Shown piece by piece: positions 9,341-18,908 of a stretch of DNA of 64,000 nt; positions within the stretch are counted from its first letter, which is position 1; every line of letters starts with the position of its first letter. The DNA is taken from the NCBI GenBank assembly GCA_947501355.1, contig CANMVA010000003.1, positions 80,768 to 144,767 on the forward strand. Direction: 5' to 3'. The notes under the pieces are model-generated. The model was not told where the DNA came from and did not search any database. It saw only the letters and a program-made list of their open reading frames with translations. The position numbers and the translations under genes were made by a program. The DNA comes from an uncultured Paracoccaceae bacterium. Its GTDB lineage: Bacteria > Pseudomonadota > Alphaproteobacteria > Rhodobacterales > Rhodobacteraceae.

Positions 9341-10642
9341 TCAAGCGCGGCGGATATGATCGCCGCCATCGCGGAATTTCCCGCGGGTGTCCACGACAAT
9401 CTTGGCGTGGGTGCGGATCATCTCATAGTCGAAATCGGAGTGATCGGTCAGCAGGATCACCGCATCATAGGAGGCTAGGCTCTCCGGCGTCAGATCAACC
9501 GAGCTGAGATCAAAATCATGCTCCCGCATCTCGGGGAAGATGGGCACATTCGGATCGGAATAAGCGACTTCCGCGCCCCAATCCCGAAGCAGCTCCATCA
9601 CGAAGACCGAGGGGCTTTCGCGCATGTCATCCACATCGCGTTTATAGGCAATCCCCAAAGCCAGAACCTTGGCGTCTTTCAACGACTTACCGGCCTCATT
9701 TAAAGCGCGTACCGTCTTGTCGACGACATATTGCGGCATCTTCTGATTGATCTCACCCGCCAGTTCGATGAACCGCGTATGCAGCCCATACTCCCGCGCT
9801 TTCCAGGTCAGATAGAACGGATCAATCGGGATACAGTGCCCACCGATCCCCGGCCCCGGATAATAGGCGGTGAAGCCAAACGGCTTGGTGGCGGCGGCAT
9901 CAATCACCTCGAAGATGTCCAGATCCATGGCGTCCGCCACGATCTTCATCTCGTTCACCAGACCGATATTAATCGAGCGGTGAATATTCTCCAAGAGCTT
10001 GACCATCTCCGCCGCCTCGGTCGAGCTGACCGGCACCACATGATCAATGAACGCCCCATAAAGCGAGACACCTGCGTCCAGACAGGCTTTGGTATGCCCA
10101 CCCACGATCTTCGGAATGTTCTGCGTGTTGAAATTCGCATTACCGGGGTCTTCGCGTTCCGGCGAGTAGACGAGGTAGAAATCCGTGCCAACCTCAAGCC
10201 CGGCCTCCTGCACATAGGGCAGAAGAACCTCTTTCGTCGTCCCCGGCCACGTCGTGCTTTCAAGGCTCAGAAGCTGCCCTTTGCGCAAGTAAGGCGCAAT
10301 CGAGTCCATCGTGGCGGTGACAAAACTCAGATCCGGCTCGCGGGTCACATCCAGAGGCGTCGGCACACAAACAATGAGCGCATCACATTCTGCTGCGCGC
10401 GCAAAGTCAGTTGTCGCCACAAAGCCAGATTGACGCATGATATCGATGTGATCCGCCAAAACATGCTTGATCGGGCTTTGACCAGAATTTAGTTGCTCTA
10501 CCCGATTTTCCACAACATCAAAACCCAATACTGTCAGGCCCACTTCTGAAATGCGTAAGGCCAAAGGAATACCAACATATCCTAAACCGATTACGCCAAT
10601 TTTTTGCGCTCTATAGTCGGTCAAATCGTAACTCTCTTTCAA
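9341..10642 (-). CDS. wbpA: UDP-N-acetylglucosamine 6-dehydrogenase, WbpA-like
   Basis: NAD-dependent UDP-sugar dehydrogenase, first enzyme toward UDP-GlcNAcA. The NAD-binding site is [15 protein letters not shown]. The catalytic cysteine lies in [16 protein letters not shown] and the C-terminal domain has [18 protein letters not shown]. No ATG is suitably placed. TTG 10642 follows GAGAAGG by seven bases and gives 433 aa; TTG 10624 is the alternative. The first 60 or so codons are AT-rich (10501-10560 is 47% GC) and the rest GC-rich (10201-10260 is 62%), a second internal composition break. First gene of wbpA-wbpB-wbpE. The open frame upstream to 10873 looks non-coding and overlaps the next gene. 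Confidence 0.85.
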   Translation of the reverse strand: MKESYDLTDYRAQKIGVIGLGYVGIPLALRISEVGLTVLGFDVVENRVEQLNSGQSPIKHVLADHIDIMRQSGFVATTDFARAAECDALIVCVPTPLDVTREPDLSFVTATMDSIAPYLRKGQLLSLESTTWPGTTKEVLLPYVQEAGLEVGTDFYLVYSPEREDPGNANFNTQNIPKIVGGHTKACLDAGVSLYGAFIDHVVPVSSTEAAEMVKLLENIHRSINIGLVNEMKIVADAMDLDIFEVIDAAATKPFGFTAYYPGPGIGGHCIPIDPFYLTWKAREYGLHTRFIELAGEINQKMPQYVVDKTVRALNEAGKSLKDAKVLALGIAYKRDVDDMRESPSVFVMELLRDWGAEVAYSDPNVPIFPEMREHDFDLSSVDLTPESLASYDAVILLTDHSDFDYEMIRTHAKIVVDTRGKFRDGGDHIRRA

Positions 10643-10763
10643 GTTGCCGCCTTCTCGATCACAATCGGCCTTAAACGATTTTCGAAAGAATTTTTCAAGT
10701 AGGCGAATATGTTTTGGTTTGTCTCCGCTCCGCCAAACCACAGAAAGAACGACGGCACAGTTC

Positions 10764-11594
10764 TCAACTAGAAAAAAGCAAATGAAGATTTTTGTTGAAC
10801 CGCCGCCTGTTTTCGCGACGTGCTTCATGTATGTCCAGCACAGTCTCGCGCTTCTGGCTTTCAATCGTGACACGCAAGCCCGAAAGGCACGATGCGATCG
10901 CGATACGTTGCATTTTTGCGGTATTTTTAATTCGTATTTCTCCGAACTCTAAACAGCCAACAGGACGCGTGAAATGCCGGCGAGTCTGATCTGTTATCTT
11001 CGACATCTTGCGAGATTTCTTCGCTAACTTTGGTAGAGCAAACTCAGTAGGAGCAGTCTCAAAACGAAGCATAGCCCATAGATAACTTTCCGGTATCCAG
11101 CCAAATCTCAATGCCCATGGCGTCCAATTGAGATCCAAAGAAATGACATTATAGCTCCGCCGATCAAAGAGCGGTTTTCTTTGTCGAATTAGGATTTCAC
11201 TCACATGAAAATCGAAAAAGGGTATCACGCCGCAAGTCGGTTCGGGCCCATTACCGTCCTTAATGACTTCTAAATTTGTCTTCTCCTGATCGCTTTTTCT
11301 CAAAACGACCCTACGCAGATCGGTGTCTGATACACCAGTGACTGTGATTGCACTGGCATCTATAGCACTCAACAGCTCTGTTAGTTCATGTCCTATTCGC
11401 GAAGCCAAGAGTGACTCTTCGACAAAGACATTAACCGAGATTGATCCGGTTTGTTCATTTTCCGGAAGACGAAAGGCGCGAAAATCCTTCGCTTCTAAAT
11501 CCACCTGACCAATCCGAGATGACTTCTGTTTCGTAAGCACCGCACCGCACTTCTCGATAATATGTTGACCGCCAAACGTTTTTTTGTTGTGCAC
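10764..11594 (-). CDS. unrecognised protein, 276 aa
   Basis: I do not recognise this protein. The frame is 276 codons, starting at a GTG (11594) with AAGG six bases upstream. No membrane segment or signal peptide is visible. The C terminus is rich in Arg and Lys ([17 protein letters not shown], then [15 protein letters not shown]), suggesting a basic, perhaps membrane-surface, protein. The middle has an aromatic stretch ([14 protein letters not shown]). It is AT-rich like the neighbouring glycan genes and divergent from the acyltransferase gene, with 30 bases between the starts. A spurious frame cannot be excluded, but an 830-base open frame in AT-rich DNA is unlikely by chance. Confidence 0.5.
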   Translation of the reverse strand: MHNKKTFGGQHIIEKCGAVLTKQKSSRIGQVDLEAKDFRAFRLPENEQTGSISVNVFVEESLLASRIGHELTELLSAIDASAITVTGVSDTDLRRVVLRKSDQEKTNLEVIKDGNGPEPTCGVIPFFDFHVSEILIRQRKPLFDRRSYNVISLDLNWTPWALRFGWIPESYLWAMLRFETAPTEFALPKLAKKSRKMSKITDQTRRHFTRPVGCLEFGEIRIKNTAKMQRIAIASCLSGLRVTIESQKRETVLDIHEARRENRRRFNKNLHLLFSS

Positions 11595-11624
11595 CTCTAA
11601 CCTTGTTAAGCAAGTAGGTTAAAG

Positions 11625-13550
11625 ATGCAATATCGCTCTGACATTGATGCACTTCGGGGGATTGCCGTAGGAGCGGTTCTCCTGTTTCATGCCTTTCCCA
11701 AAGCTCTCCCTGGGGGATATCTGGGCGTCGATGTCTTCTTTGTAATCTCTGGCTTCTTGATAACCAATATTCTGTTTCACGACTGCAAAGAAGATCGGTT
11801 TTCACTTCTAAACTTTTATCAAAGAAGGATGGCGAGATTACTACCGTCTCTCATCGTCGTCTTGGCATGCGCCCTAGCCCTCGGCTGGCTCTTCTTATTT
11901 GATGACGAATTCGAACAATTGGGATTTCATGTCTTTAGATCGAGTATCTACTGGATGAACTTCACGCTGATTGACGAGATTGGCTATTTCGACGTCGATG
12001 CAATTTACAAACCACTTCTTCATCTCTGGTCACTGGGTGTCGAAGAACACTTCTATATTATTTGGCCTCTCGTCTTCTTGGTGTTTGGGAAATCTCTACA
12101 CAGACTTCGCATTTGCCTTTGGGTTATTGCTTTTGGCTCGTTTGTTTATAGTCTTTTCCTATTCAGCTCCGATCCGAACGTTGCCTTTTTTCATTCATTG
12201 GCAAGGTTTTGGCAGCTTTCTGTTGGTGGCTTGCTCGCACTTTATTCCGTTAGCAAGAAAACCAGCATTCCTTCTGTCGGCTGGGCTGGACTAGTCCTTT
12301 TATTTTCTTCTCTTCTTCTTTTTGATAAGACCGATACCCACCCTGCCATCACTCTGCTCCCAACACTTTCAGCTATGCTTATTATCGCCGGCAAGGTCAC
12401 ATTGCCGATGTATGGCGGGCTGCGGCAAGCCGGGTTGATTAGCTATCCACTTTACCTTTGGCACTGGGTCGTAATTGCGTTCATGTCAATTCTGACTGGG
12501 AGTGAACTTGCGGCACCTCTTGCATGGACAGCCTTGGCCATATCATTTGGACTAGCCTATCTAAATTATCGCTTCATCGAGCCGCTTAGATATCGCCCAA
12601 GAGCGACCCGGGTCCTCATTCCTGTTGTGTTGGCTGTTGGCGTCACTGGCGGATTGGTCGATGTAAATGAAGGCCTCCCGAACCGAACACAACTCACCAC
12701 ACTGAGTGAACTCGAAAAGCAACTTGAGCGAGGAGCAAAAGCTGATGACACCTGCCAGTCGGTTGCATCCACTTATCTCTCAGATGAGCGTTTGTTTGCA
12801 TACTGCCGGGCATCTGACGACGTCGCCGATGGCGGGCTTGTGATTGCATTAGTCGGCGACAGCCACGCGCACGCGCTTTTCGATGGCTTTGAAAGGGTAG
12901 CGCGTGAGAATGGGTATTCGACGCTATTGTTAGCGAACAGTTCCTGCCCCGTTCTCGAAGGCTTTCGTTGGGGTCGAAATTCAAATGAGAAAGATAGATG
13001 CGCGGCTGCAATTGAACAGATCCTGTCTTTGACAGAGAACATGCCAAACATCGAGAAGGTGATTATAAGCACTCGCGGCCCTGTTTATCTGCATGGTGAA
13101 GTAAGCGGATCGTTCACTCAGGAAAGCGTGGAACAAAGCCTAATCACCGTCTCTGATCCATCTCTCAGCTATGACGATATTCGTGACGGTTTGGCGCGCA
13201 CAGCCACTCGTCTTTCACAAGCGGGCATAGCCGAAATATACTACCTACTTGAGAACCCAGAACTGGACTTCAACCCGAAAATAAGTGTCCCAAGGCCCTT
13301 TCTGGCGCGGCTAGAAACAAGAACGATGCAACGCGATCTCTACGAGCTAAGAATGCAGCCTTACAAAAATGCGATACAAAACGGCGCAAGTGAAAACGTG
13401 ACTATTCTCGATCCAACTGAGTTTTTCTGCGACATCGAGCAGTGCTTCCACTTTCTTGGCGGGCAACTTTACTCCGATGATGACCACACATCAATTTTCG
13501 GCGCAGAAATGCTGACGCGGCATCTCGATCAGATCATTTTCAACGACTGA
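11625..13550 (+). CDS. OafA/YrhL-type acyltransferase-3 with C-terminal SGNH domain
   Basis: Inner-membrane O-acyltransferase that decorates a surface polysaccharide, usually with acetyl groups, 641 aa. The N terminus has the AT3 signature YRSDIDALRGIAV and HAFPKALPGGYLGVDVFFV, then LWSLGVEEHFYIIWPL, with about ten membrane helices to roughly residue 350. The periplasmic C-terminal domain is SGNH-hydrolase-like: ALVGDSHAHALFDG carries the serine block and DDDHTS near the end the Asp/His block. This AT3-SGNH fusion is typical of O-antigen acetylases. The 3' end overlaps the convergent gene at 13540 by 11 bases. Confidence 0.88.
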   Translation: MQYRSDIDALRGIAVGAVLLFHAFPKALPGGYLGVDVFFVISGFLITNILFHDCKEDRFSLLNFYQRRMARLLPSLIVVLACALALGWLFLFDDEFEQLGFHVFRSSIYWMNFTLIDEIGYFDVDAIYKPLLHLWSLGVEEHFYIIWPLVFLVFGKSLHRLRICLWVIAFGSFVYSLFLFSSDPNVAFFHSLARFWQLSVGGLLALYSVSKKTSIPSVGWAGLVLLFSSLLLFDKTDTHPAITLLPTLSAMLIIAGKVTLPMYGGLRQAGLISYPLYLWHWVVIAFMSILTGSELAAPLAWTALAISFGLAYLNYRFIEPLRYRPRATRVLIPVVLAVGVTGGLVDVNEGLPNRTQLTTLSELEKQLERGAKADDTCQSVASTYLSDERLFAYCRASDDVADGGLVIALVGDSHAHALFDGFERVARENGYSTLLLANSSCPVLEGFRWGRNSNEKDRCAAAIEQILSLTENMPNIEKVIISTRGPVYLHGEVSGSFTQESVEQSLITVSDPSLSYDDIRDGLARTATRLSQAGIAEIYYLLENPELDFNPKISVPRPFLARLETRTMQRDLYELRMQPYKNAIQNGASENVTILDPTEFFCDIEQCFHFLGGQLYSDDDHTSIFGAEMLTRHLDQIIFND

Positions 13551-13905
13551 GTGGTTCAAGCCCAGCCCAATAGAGCAAGCTAGGTGCCAAATCTAAGAGC
13601 TCATCCGGGTAGATAAGCCCGACAATTTCGGATTGCGTCAGCGCGGTCTCACAAAAACAAAGAGAGTTAAATGTCGCGTGGTTCACCGGCAATATTTTGC
13701 AGAAACAAACAGCGTAAAGATCCGGCAGATCAGAAGTCCATGACTGCTCGCCGTCGTGGAATATAGCCGACATATCGGTAACTCGCCCATCGCGTGCTGT
13801 CCAATAGGGACCGCGTAAGAAAGGCCCGCCCCCAAATCGCGCGTTTTGCGAAAGAAGTTCCTCAAGGACCCGGCCCGTCAAAAGCAACTTCTTAGGCACG
13901 GTCAT
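13540..13905 (-). CDS. unrecognised small protein, 121 aa, coupled to the GT2 gene
   Basis: I do not recognise this 121-aa protein. Its ATG overlaps the stop of the upstream glycosyltransferase in an ATGA arrangement, strong support that it is translated as the last gene of the galE-glycosyltransferase operon. No signal peptide or membrane helix is obvious. Cysteines cluster in VCFCKIL and LCFCET, two CxC-like pairs that might bind metal. The C terminus is leucine-rich (DELLDLAPSLLYWAGL). Its position implies a role in glycan assembly, but the sequence alone does not say which. Confidence 0.6.
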   Translation of the reverse strand: MTVPKKLLLTGRVLEELLSQNARFGGGPFLRGPYWTARDGRVTDMSAIFHDGEQSWTSDLPDLYAVCFCKILPVNHATFNSLCFCETALTQSEIVGLIYPDELLDLAPSLLYWAGLEPLSR

Positions 13906-15044
13906 GTTGCATAACCTAAATAGCTCATCAAAGCTCTTCGCTCAGTTCCATCAGCGGCGATAAAGCGCCGGATCGCTGGCAAAGGCATATAGTCAAATTC
14001 CCAGGTTGAGGCGCCCTCTTCCCAGACGACATCAAAAAAGGCCTCGTTTCTGACATTTTGCATAAATGTCAAACTCACGTCATTCATCGCCGGAATATAG
14101 CAAGTCTTCTTTTGCTCTATGGCTGCGCAAAGATCAGCATAAGCTGGTCTTGCGCCGTCCACATGTTCCAAAACGAGATCCTGTGCCTCATCCCATTTTC
14201 TATTGCGAAGCAGAACTGTCAGGTTTCGGCGCAACCTGTCACTTATTTCCGTTCCTAGAGTAGGCAACTTAAATTCGCCCGCAAGTTCATATTCACGCAG
14301 TGAAGCGCGCCGCAGACGCATGCGAACAAATTCTAAACGCGCTGGCTTAGAGTATTGGTAAAAAAGGCTGTCTTCCTTTCTTGCCGAAGCAAGAACACGG
14401 GATTTGGTCTTGTTGCGAGTTGAATCCGCCGCCCAGCGATATCGCACGACCTCTGCATCGCAATAAGCAAGCTCCTCCATCGTCGCGACCAAACCGAAGA
14501 TATCATAGTCACCGACAAACCCGATGTAATTGGGCGCGAGCATATCCATGACCTTTGAATCAAGGCGCCACATGATGGCACAGCCATTGATGACATTCCG
14601 AGACCAAATCTCTTTCTTTATGAACTCGGGATCCGGAACCCAAACAGTGTCATCCTGGCCGGGGCTTTCATATCTTGCGCGCGCTATGACAGCCGCGACC
14701 TGCGGGTTTTGCTCGAAGGTTTCGACCATCGCACCAATACCACCGGGGATTGATAGATCGTCCGAAGGCAAAAGAATGCAGACGTCTCCTTTCGATATTT
14801 GCAAACCAAGCTGGAAGGTATAGCTAGAGGCCACAATACCCGTACCCGGCTTCTTGAGCAGTCGTGTCTTAGGATAACCTGCAACAATCGGTGCAAGATC
14901 TATCTTGCTGCCATCGTCGACAATAACATGCTCATAGTTCTCATATCCTTGAGCCGCGACAGATTGCAGACATTCCTCAAACAAGGGCAACCGACCATTG
15001 GCTTCATCGATGTAGACATATGTAAAAACGGTGACTTTGAGCAT
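13902..15044 (-). CDS. glycosyltransferase family 2
   Basis: GT-A fold glycosyltransferase, 380 aa, no membrane helix. N-terminal features are VTVFTYVYIDEANGRLPLFE, VIVDDGS, KGDVCILLPSDD (the metal/nucleotide-binding acidic pair) and NPQVAAVIARARY. The C-terminal 170 residues are an extension rich in Arg and acidic residues. It lies 18 bases after the preceding glycosyltransferase, so it is probably cotranscribed from galE. No clear ribosome site is visible before ATG 15044. Sugar specificity cannot be predicted. Confidence 0.82.
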   Translation of the reverse strand: MLKVTVFTYVYIDEANGRLPLFEECLQSVAAQGYENYEHVIVDDGSKIDLAPIVAGYPKTRLLKKPGTGIVASSYTFQLGLQISKGDVCILLPSDDLSIPGGIGAMVETFEQNPQVAAVIARARYESPGQDDTVWVPDPEFIKKEIWSRNVINGCAIMWRLDSKVMDMLAPNYIGFVGDYDIFGLVATMEELAYCDAEVVRYRWAADSTRNKTKSRVLASARKEDSLFYQYSKPARLEFVRMRLRRASLREYELAGEFKLPTLGTEISDRLRRNLTVLLRNRKWDEAQDLVLEHVDGARPAYADLCAAIEQKKTCYIPAMNDVSLTFMQNVRNEAFFDVVWEEGASTWEFDYMPLPAIRRFIAADGTERRALMSYLGYAT

Positions 15045-15062
15045 TTCAGATAATTGATGGGA

Positions 15063-16190
15063 CTACAGGTAGTCTGCAAACTCCTTGGTCAAAAACTTGC
15101 CGACATTTTCGGCGGTATGTTTCTGGACTCTTTCCCGAAGCATCTGACCGACTCGAAGTCGCTCTTGGTCAGTACATTCAATTATTTTCTGTAGTGCACG
15201 GCGGAAGTCTGGTTGATCTGGATCCGCAAAATCGATTTCAGATTTGGGGTCCCAAAAAAATGGATAATCTCCCCCTAACTCCAATACCCTAGCGTGCCAA
15301 CGAGGTGCTAATACTGGAACGCCCATGGCCATTGCTTCCAATATCTTTAAGGATCCAGCAAATGCACCAGACCGATGCTGATTATACCAAGTAAACGGGG
15401 TTTGGGCGAGCGCTCGAAGTGCCTCATCCTGAGCCACACGTTCCATTTTTTTTATGCTTGGCGGCAATGTGACTTTTTTACCGGCCCCAATGCACTGCGC
15501 TTCAACAGTTTTGCGAAGGTCCTTATTTCTCTCAAGCTCAAAGGCGAGCTGATGCGGAAAATTTGAAGCTCGAAGCGGTCCAAAATGCCTCATCGTTATC
15601 TTTGCCTTATCGGACGAAAGGCTCGAATAGAACGACCGCAGTCTTTGAATGAAGCCTAACTTTTCCTTCTCATCTACGCTTTCGACAAGTGATACTGGAT
15701 CGTTCTTGAGGTTAGCCAGCTGTGCATCCGAAGGAATTGACTTTACAACTTGAGGCATCAAGAGACATCTCTTTGGCGGCTTCATATCGATCGGATACAT
15801 GCAATCAAAAAACTCATAATCCGCCGAAGTATAGTTAGCCAATCGATCGTTCCATGATGGCGTAATGCACGAAATCGCATCCGCCGCATCAAAGCATTCC
15901 TTATCATAAGGGCTCGCTGCATAAATCTTGGGAGAAGGAGCCTCTAGGAAAAACTCGCGGTTATTGCGCACATAAATTAGGTCATACTCGCCCGGTTTTG
16001 GCATAATGATTTTTCCATCTGCGCGCCCATACTCCTCTATTCCAGGCTCAAGAAGAACTCCGTTATAGTAAACGTCAAAAGGCACAGACATAGCCTTCAT
16101 CAAGCCAATTTCATTTATCCGGTCCCCACTAATTGGCGTGACATGCGCTAGATTGCCGATGAAATAAAAGAGGCGGGGCTTTGTAGGCAT
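15063..16190 (-). CDS. glycosyltransferase, GT-B type (GT4-like)
   Basis: Predicted cytoplasmic glycosyltransferase of 375 aa. The C-terminal GT-B domain has LKILEAMAMGVPVLAPRWHARVLE, the usual GT4 EX7E-type donor-site region. The N-terminal half starts PRLFYFIGNLAHVTPISGDRINEIGLM. ATG 16190 is preceded by AAGGA seven bases upstream. Same strand and short spacing on both sides place it in the galE operon. Divergence from common GT4 enzymes is considerable; linkage and donor are unknown. Confidence 0.75.
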   Translation of the reverse strand: MPTKPRLFYFIGNLAHVTPISGDRINEIGLMKAMSVPFDVYYNGVLLEPGIEEYGRADGKIIMPKPGEYDLIYVRNNREFFLEAPSPKIYAASPYDKECFDAADAISCITPSWNDRLANYTSADYEFFDCMYPIDMKPPKRCLLMPQVVKSIPSDAQLANLKNDPVSLVESVDEKEKLGFIQRLRSFYSSLSSDKAKITMRHFGPLRASNFPHQLAFELERNKDLRKTVEAQCIGAGKKVTLPPSIKKMERVAQDEALRALAQTPFTWYNQHRSGAFAGSLKILEAMAMGVPVLAPRWHARVLELGGDYPFFWDPKSEIDFADPDQPDFRRALQKIIECTDQERLRVGQMLRERVQKHTAENVGKFLTKEFADYL

Positions 16191-16217
16191 TATAGGTCCT
16201 TAAGGCTTATCAATAGC

Positions 16218-17708
16218 CTAGCAATGTACATCGGCTAGGATAAAGTCGACGAAATCGTCTTTTGCTTGCTGTGAGAAATAGCGGGTCTGCGCAAGATGCA
16301 TGGCACGAGAACTCGCTTCTTCAAACTCATCATGGGTCGCAATGATCTGCGCGGCGGCTTCTTCCGGCGTCTCTATTGGTTCATACTCGGGATAGCTTTG
16401 TCGCGCACCTTCAAATTGCGCTACCATGGGCCAATTGCGCACGATTGGAACGCATCCATGTGCCATTCCTTCGGCAACAGCTTCGTGGGAGCCCTCTCGC
16501 ACAGATGCCGAAAAAATATAACCAACCTTTGCAAACCATTCTGCTTTTTCAGTGACAAACCCGTCAAGGCGGACCGCCTCTCCCAACATGTCGAGCATGT
16601 TCTTGAACTTTTCGACATAAGGCTTCTCGGCCGGAATATCCGGAAACCCGTTTCCCGCAAGATAAAGGTGCCATCGCCTATCGTGTTTCAATAAGACTTG
16701 TAGCGTCTGAAGGACAAAAACTGGGTCTTTTCCGACCGGAGCATACTTCATCATTCCAAGGGCAAAAGACCTATCGTCTTTCTTATGTTGCACAATTGGA
16801 GTCTCCGTAGGGCGGATATTTTGAAGCACAGTAGATCTGTCCCGCACACTTGGATCGTCGACGGGGTGGGTAAAGTAAATGTCGAGAATGTGCCCTGCTA
16901 TGAAAATCATTTGATCTACACGGGCATGGTTCAGGAAAATTGGGTAATGGCTGAAAGCCTCATAACTGTGGCATCTAACAACTAGCTTTTTTGACCAATC
17001 TAGGCAGCGGCTAAACCATATCGCGCCAAATGTCGCCCAGTCATAAAGAACGATATCACACCAATTTATCGCATTAATGATATCGGGCGCCAGCTCTTCG
17101 AGAGCTTCATGAAACTCCTTTTCTGAATACTGGAAGGAACCTAGAGCGTACAGGGCAGTGTTGAGTTTTAACAGTTCCGCACCAGAGACCTCATTTCGCT
17201 TTTTCAAAGCATTGAAGAAATCTGTTGTGTCAATGAGCTGTGTTTCGATCTCTTGGTCTTGCAGTGCTTCTTGAGGTGCGACGACAAAGTAGGGATTTCC
17301 TGTCAGTATTAATACTCGTAATGGGCGCTTGATCGGTGGGACCCATTGGCGATCTTTTGGGCGCTTAACTCTCTTTCCGTAGTAGTGCTCATGTAATTCA
17401 CCACCGTCTTGCAATGGTTCTTGATAAGCTTGGAGGTTAGAAAAGTGTCGCTTATAATACTGATCGTCTGTCAACAAAGGGTTTCGGGAGTGATGTCTCC
17501 AGACCCCTGTCTGAAGCCCCCTAATAACCTGAACATACAGCTTGGCCGCAACCATACGGTTTGCCATAGTCACATTTTTCGAAAGCTTTGAAAGCCCAAT
17601 GGCAGCAAGTGCCTGTTTAGGCTTACCTGAAGCAAAGGCTTTTTCAGCCCATGTTCGAGACCACTTCTTGAGTTTCTTCTCAAACTTTCTCTTCAAACGT
17701 CGACGCAA
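16218..17708 (-). CDS. glycosyltransferase, GT4-like with basic N-terminal extension
   Basis: Predicted glycosyltransferase of 496 aa. The first 25 residues are highly basic (RRRLKRKFEKKLKKWSR), a likely amphipathic membrane-surface helix. A GT-B domain begins near residue 130 (RPLRVLILTGNPYFVVAPQE) and the donor domain ends with ASVREGSHEAVAEGMAHG, a GT4 EX7E-like motif. The start is a TTG at 17708 with AGAGGA six bases upstream; no suitable ATG lies nearby. It follows galE by 42 bases. Confidence 0.75.
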   Translation of the reverse strand: MRRRLKRKFEKKLKKWSRTWAEKAFASGKPKQALAAIGLSKLSKNVTMANRMVAAKLYVQVIRGLQTGVWRHHSRNPLLTDDQYYKRHFSNLQAYQEPLQDGGELHEHYYGKRVKRPKDRQWVPPIKRPLRVLILTGNPYFVVAPQEALQDQEIETQLIDTTDFFNALKKRNEVSGAELLKLNTALYALGSFQYSEKEFHEALEELAPDIINAINWCDIVLYDWATFGAIWFSRCLDWSKKLVVRCHSYEAFSHYPIFLNHARVDQMIFIAGHILDIYFTHPVDDPSVRDRSTVLQNIRPTETPIVQHKKDDRSFALGMMKYAPVGKDPVFVLQTLQVLLKHDRRWHLYLAGNGFPDIPAEKPYVEKFKNMLDMLGEAVRLDGFVTEKAEWFAKVGYIFSASVREGSHEAVAEGMAHGCVPIVRNWPMVAQFEGARQSYPEYEPIETPEEAAAQIIATHDEFEEASSRAMHLAQTRYFSQQAKDDFVDFILADVHC

Positions 17709-17750
17709 TCTCTATCCTCTAGGTCGGCTACAAAAAACTGAATACTTCGT

Positions 17751-18767
17751 TCAGCGTTTACAAAACGCATGCCAATGGCTCTCACACATCTCAGGAAGGG
17801 CTTTATGTGCTGACCAACCAAATAGAGATTGCGCGCGTGATGGATCGGCCCAGCAAGCTGCAACATCACCCCGCCTGCGATCCAACACGTCTCGTGGCGC
17901 GTTCTGCCCTGTCACCTTCTGCCAGCAATCCAATACCTCCAGAACGGAATATGCAGTTCCGGTACCAAGATTGACGCACATATGCTGTCTCTCGAGTGCG
18001 GCTTCCAAAAAGCTCAGAGCCTTGACATGACCAAGCGCAAGATCCTCAACATGAATGAAGTCTCGCATTCCGGTTCCATCTGGAGTTTCAAAATCATCCC
18101 CATAGATCGGGACCGCCTTGCTACCTTCTGCAAAGATCTCAGCGACCCTTGGAAATAGGTTTCCAGGGATGCCACGGGGATTCTCTCCGATCAAGCCAGA
18201 CGGATGAGCACCAACCGGATTGAAGTACCTCAAGCTAACCGACTTTTTGAGGTGGCCTGCCATATCTTGATCAGCAACAATTTGCTCTATCATGAGCTTT
18301 GAGTGACCATAAGGATTAAGGGGCCCAACCGGGTGGTTTTCATCAATAGGCAGGTATTGCGGGCGCCCGTACACAGTTGCAGAACTGGAAAAGATTAGCG
18401 TCCCACACTTAGCCTCTTGCATCGCAGCGAGCACAGAGACGGCTCCCCCAACATTTACATCATAATAGGCGGCGGGCTCTTCAACACTCTCTGGAACAGA
18501 CTTCAGACCTGCTAGTAAAATAACCGCTGCAATATCGTGGTTCTGAAAGACTGACGCCAAAAGGCTTCTATCGCGCATATCGCCGCGAACAAAATCAACC
18601 TTTTTCTCAGATATCTCTTCAATTGAGGCGATAACACTGGCGTGGCTGTTACTCAGATCATCAAGAATTACGACGCTATAGCAACTCTTCAAAAGGCAGA
18701 CGGCAACATGGCTGCCGATATACCCAGCACCACCAACCAAGAGAATTTTTTTCTGCGCTGGCTGCAT
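17751..18767 (-). CDS. galE: UDP-glucose 4-epimerase
   Basis: Interconverts UDP-glucose and UDP-galactose (possibly the N-acetyl forms), supplying a donor to the glycosyltransferases downstream. The 338-aa short-chain dehydrogenase fold shows the NAD site VGGAGYIGSHVAVCLL, the catalytic YxxxK in NPYGHSKLMIEQ with the serine in FSSSATVYG, RYFNPVGAHPSGLIGE, and GTGMRDFIHVEDLA, all diagnostic of GalE. It is the first gene of a five-gene run on the minus strand ending at 13540. Confidence 0.92.
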   Translation of the reverse strand: MQPAQKKILLVGGAGYIGSHVAVCLLKSCYSVVILDDLSNSHASVIASIEEISEKKVDFVRGDMRDRSLLASVFQNHDIAAVILLAGLKSVPESVEEPAAYYDVNVGGAVSVLAAMQEAKCGTLIFSSSATVYGRPQYLPIDENHPVGPLNPYGHSKLMIEQIVADQDMAGHLKKSVSLRYFNPVGAHPSGLIGENPRGIPGNLFPRVAEIFAEGSKAVPIYGDDFETPDGTGMRDFIHVEDLALGHVKALSFLEAALERQHMCVNLGTGTAYSVLEVLDCWQKVTGQNAPRDVLDRRRGDVAACWADPSRAQSLFGWSAHKALPEMCESHWHAFCKR

Positions 18768-18908
18768 TCGTTAACTCAGATGTGACTTCCGAAGTGTGCA
18801 TACTTTTAAATTGCGAAAGCCTAAAGTGATTTTAGTGGTATCTTAAAAAGACAGAAAATACTGTTTCGTCCGAAACGCACCAAAAAGATTCAATTTCCGA
18901 GGAAAGCT

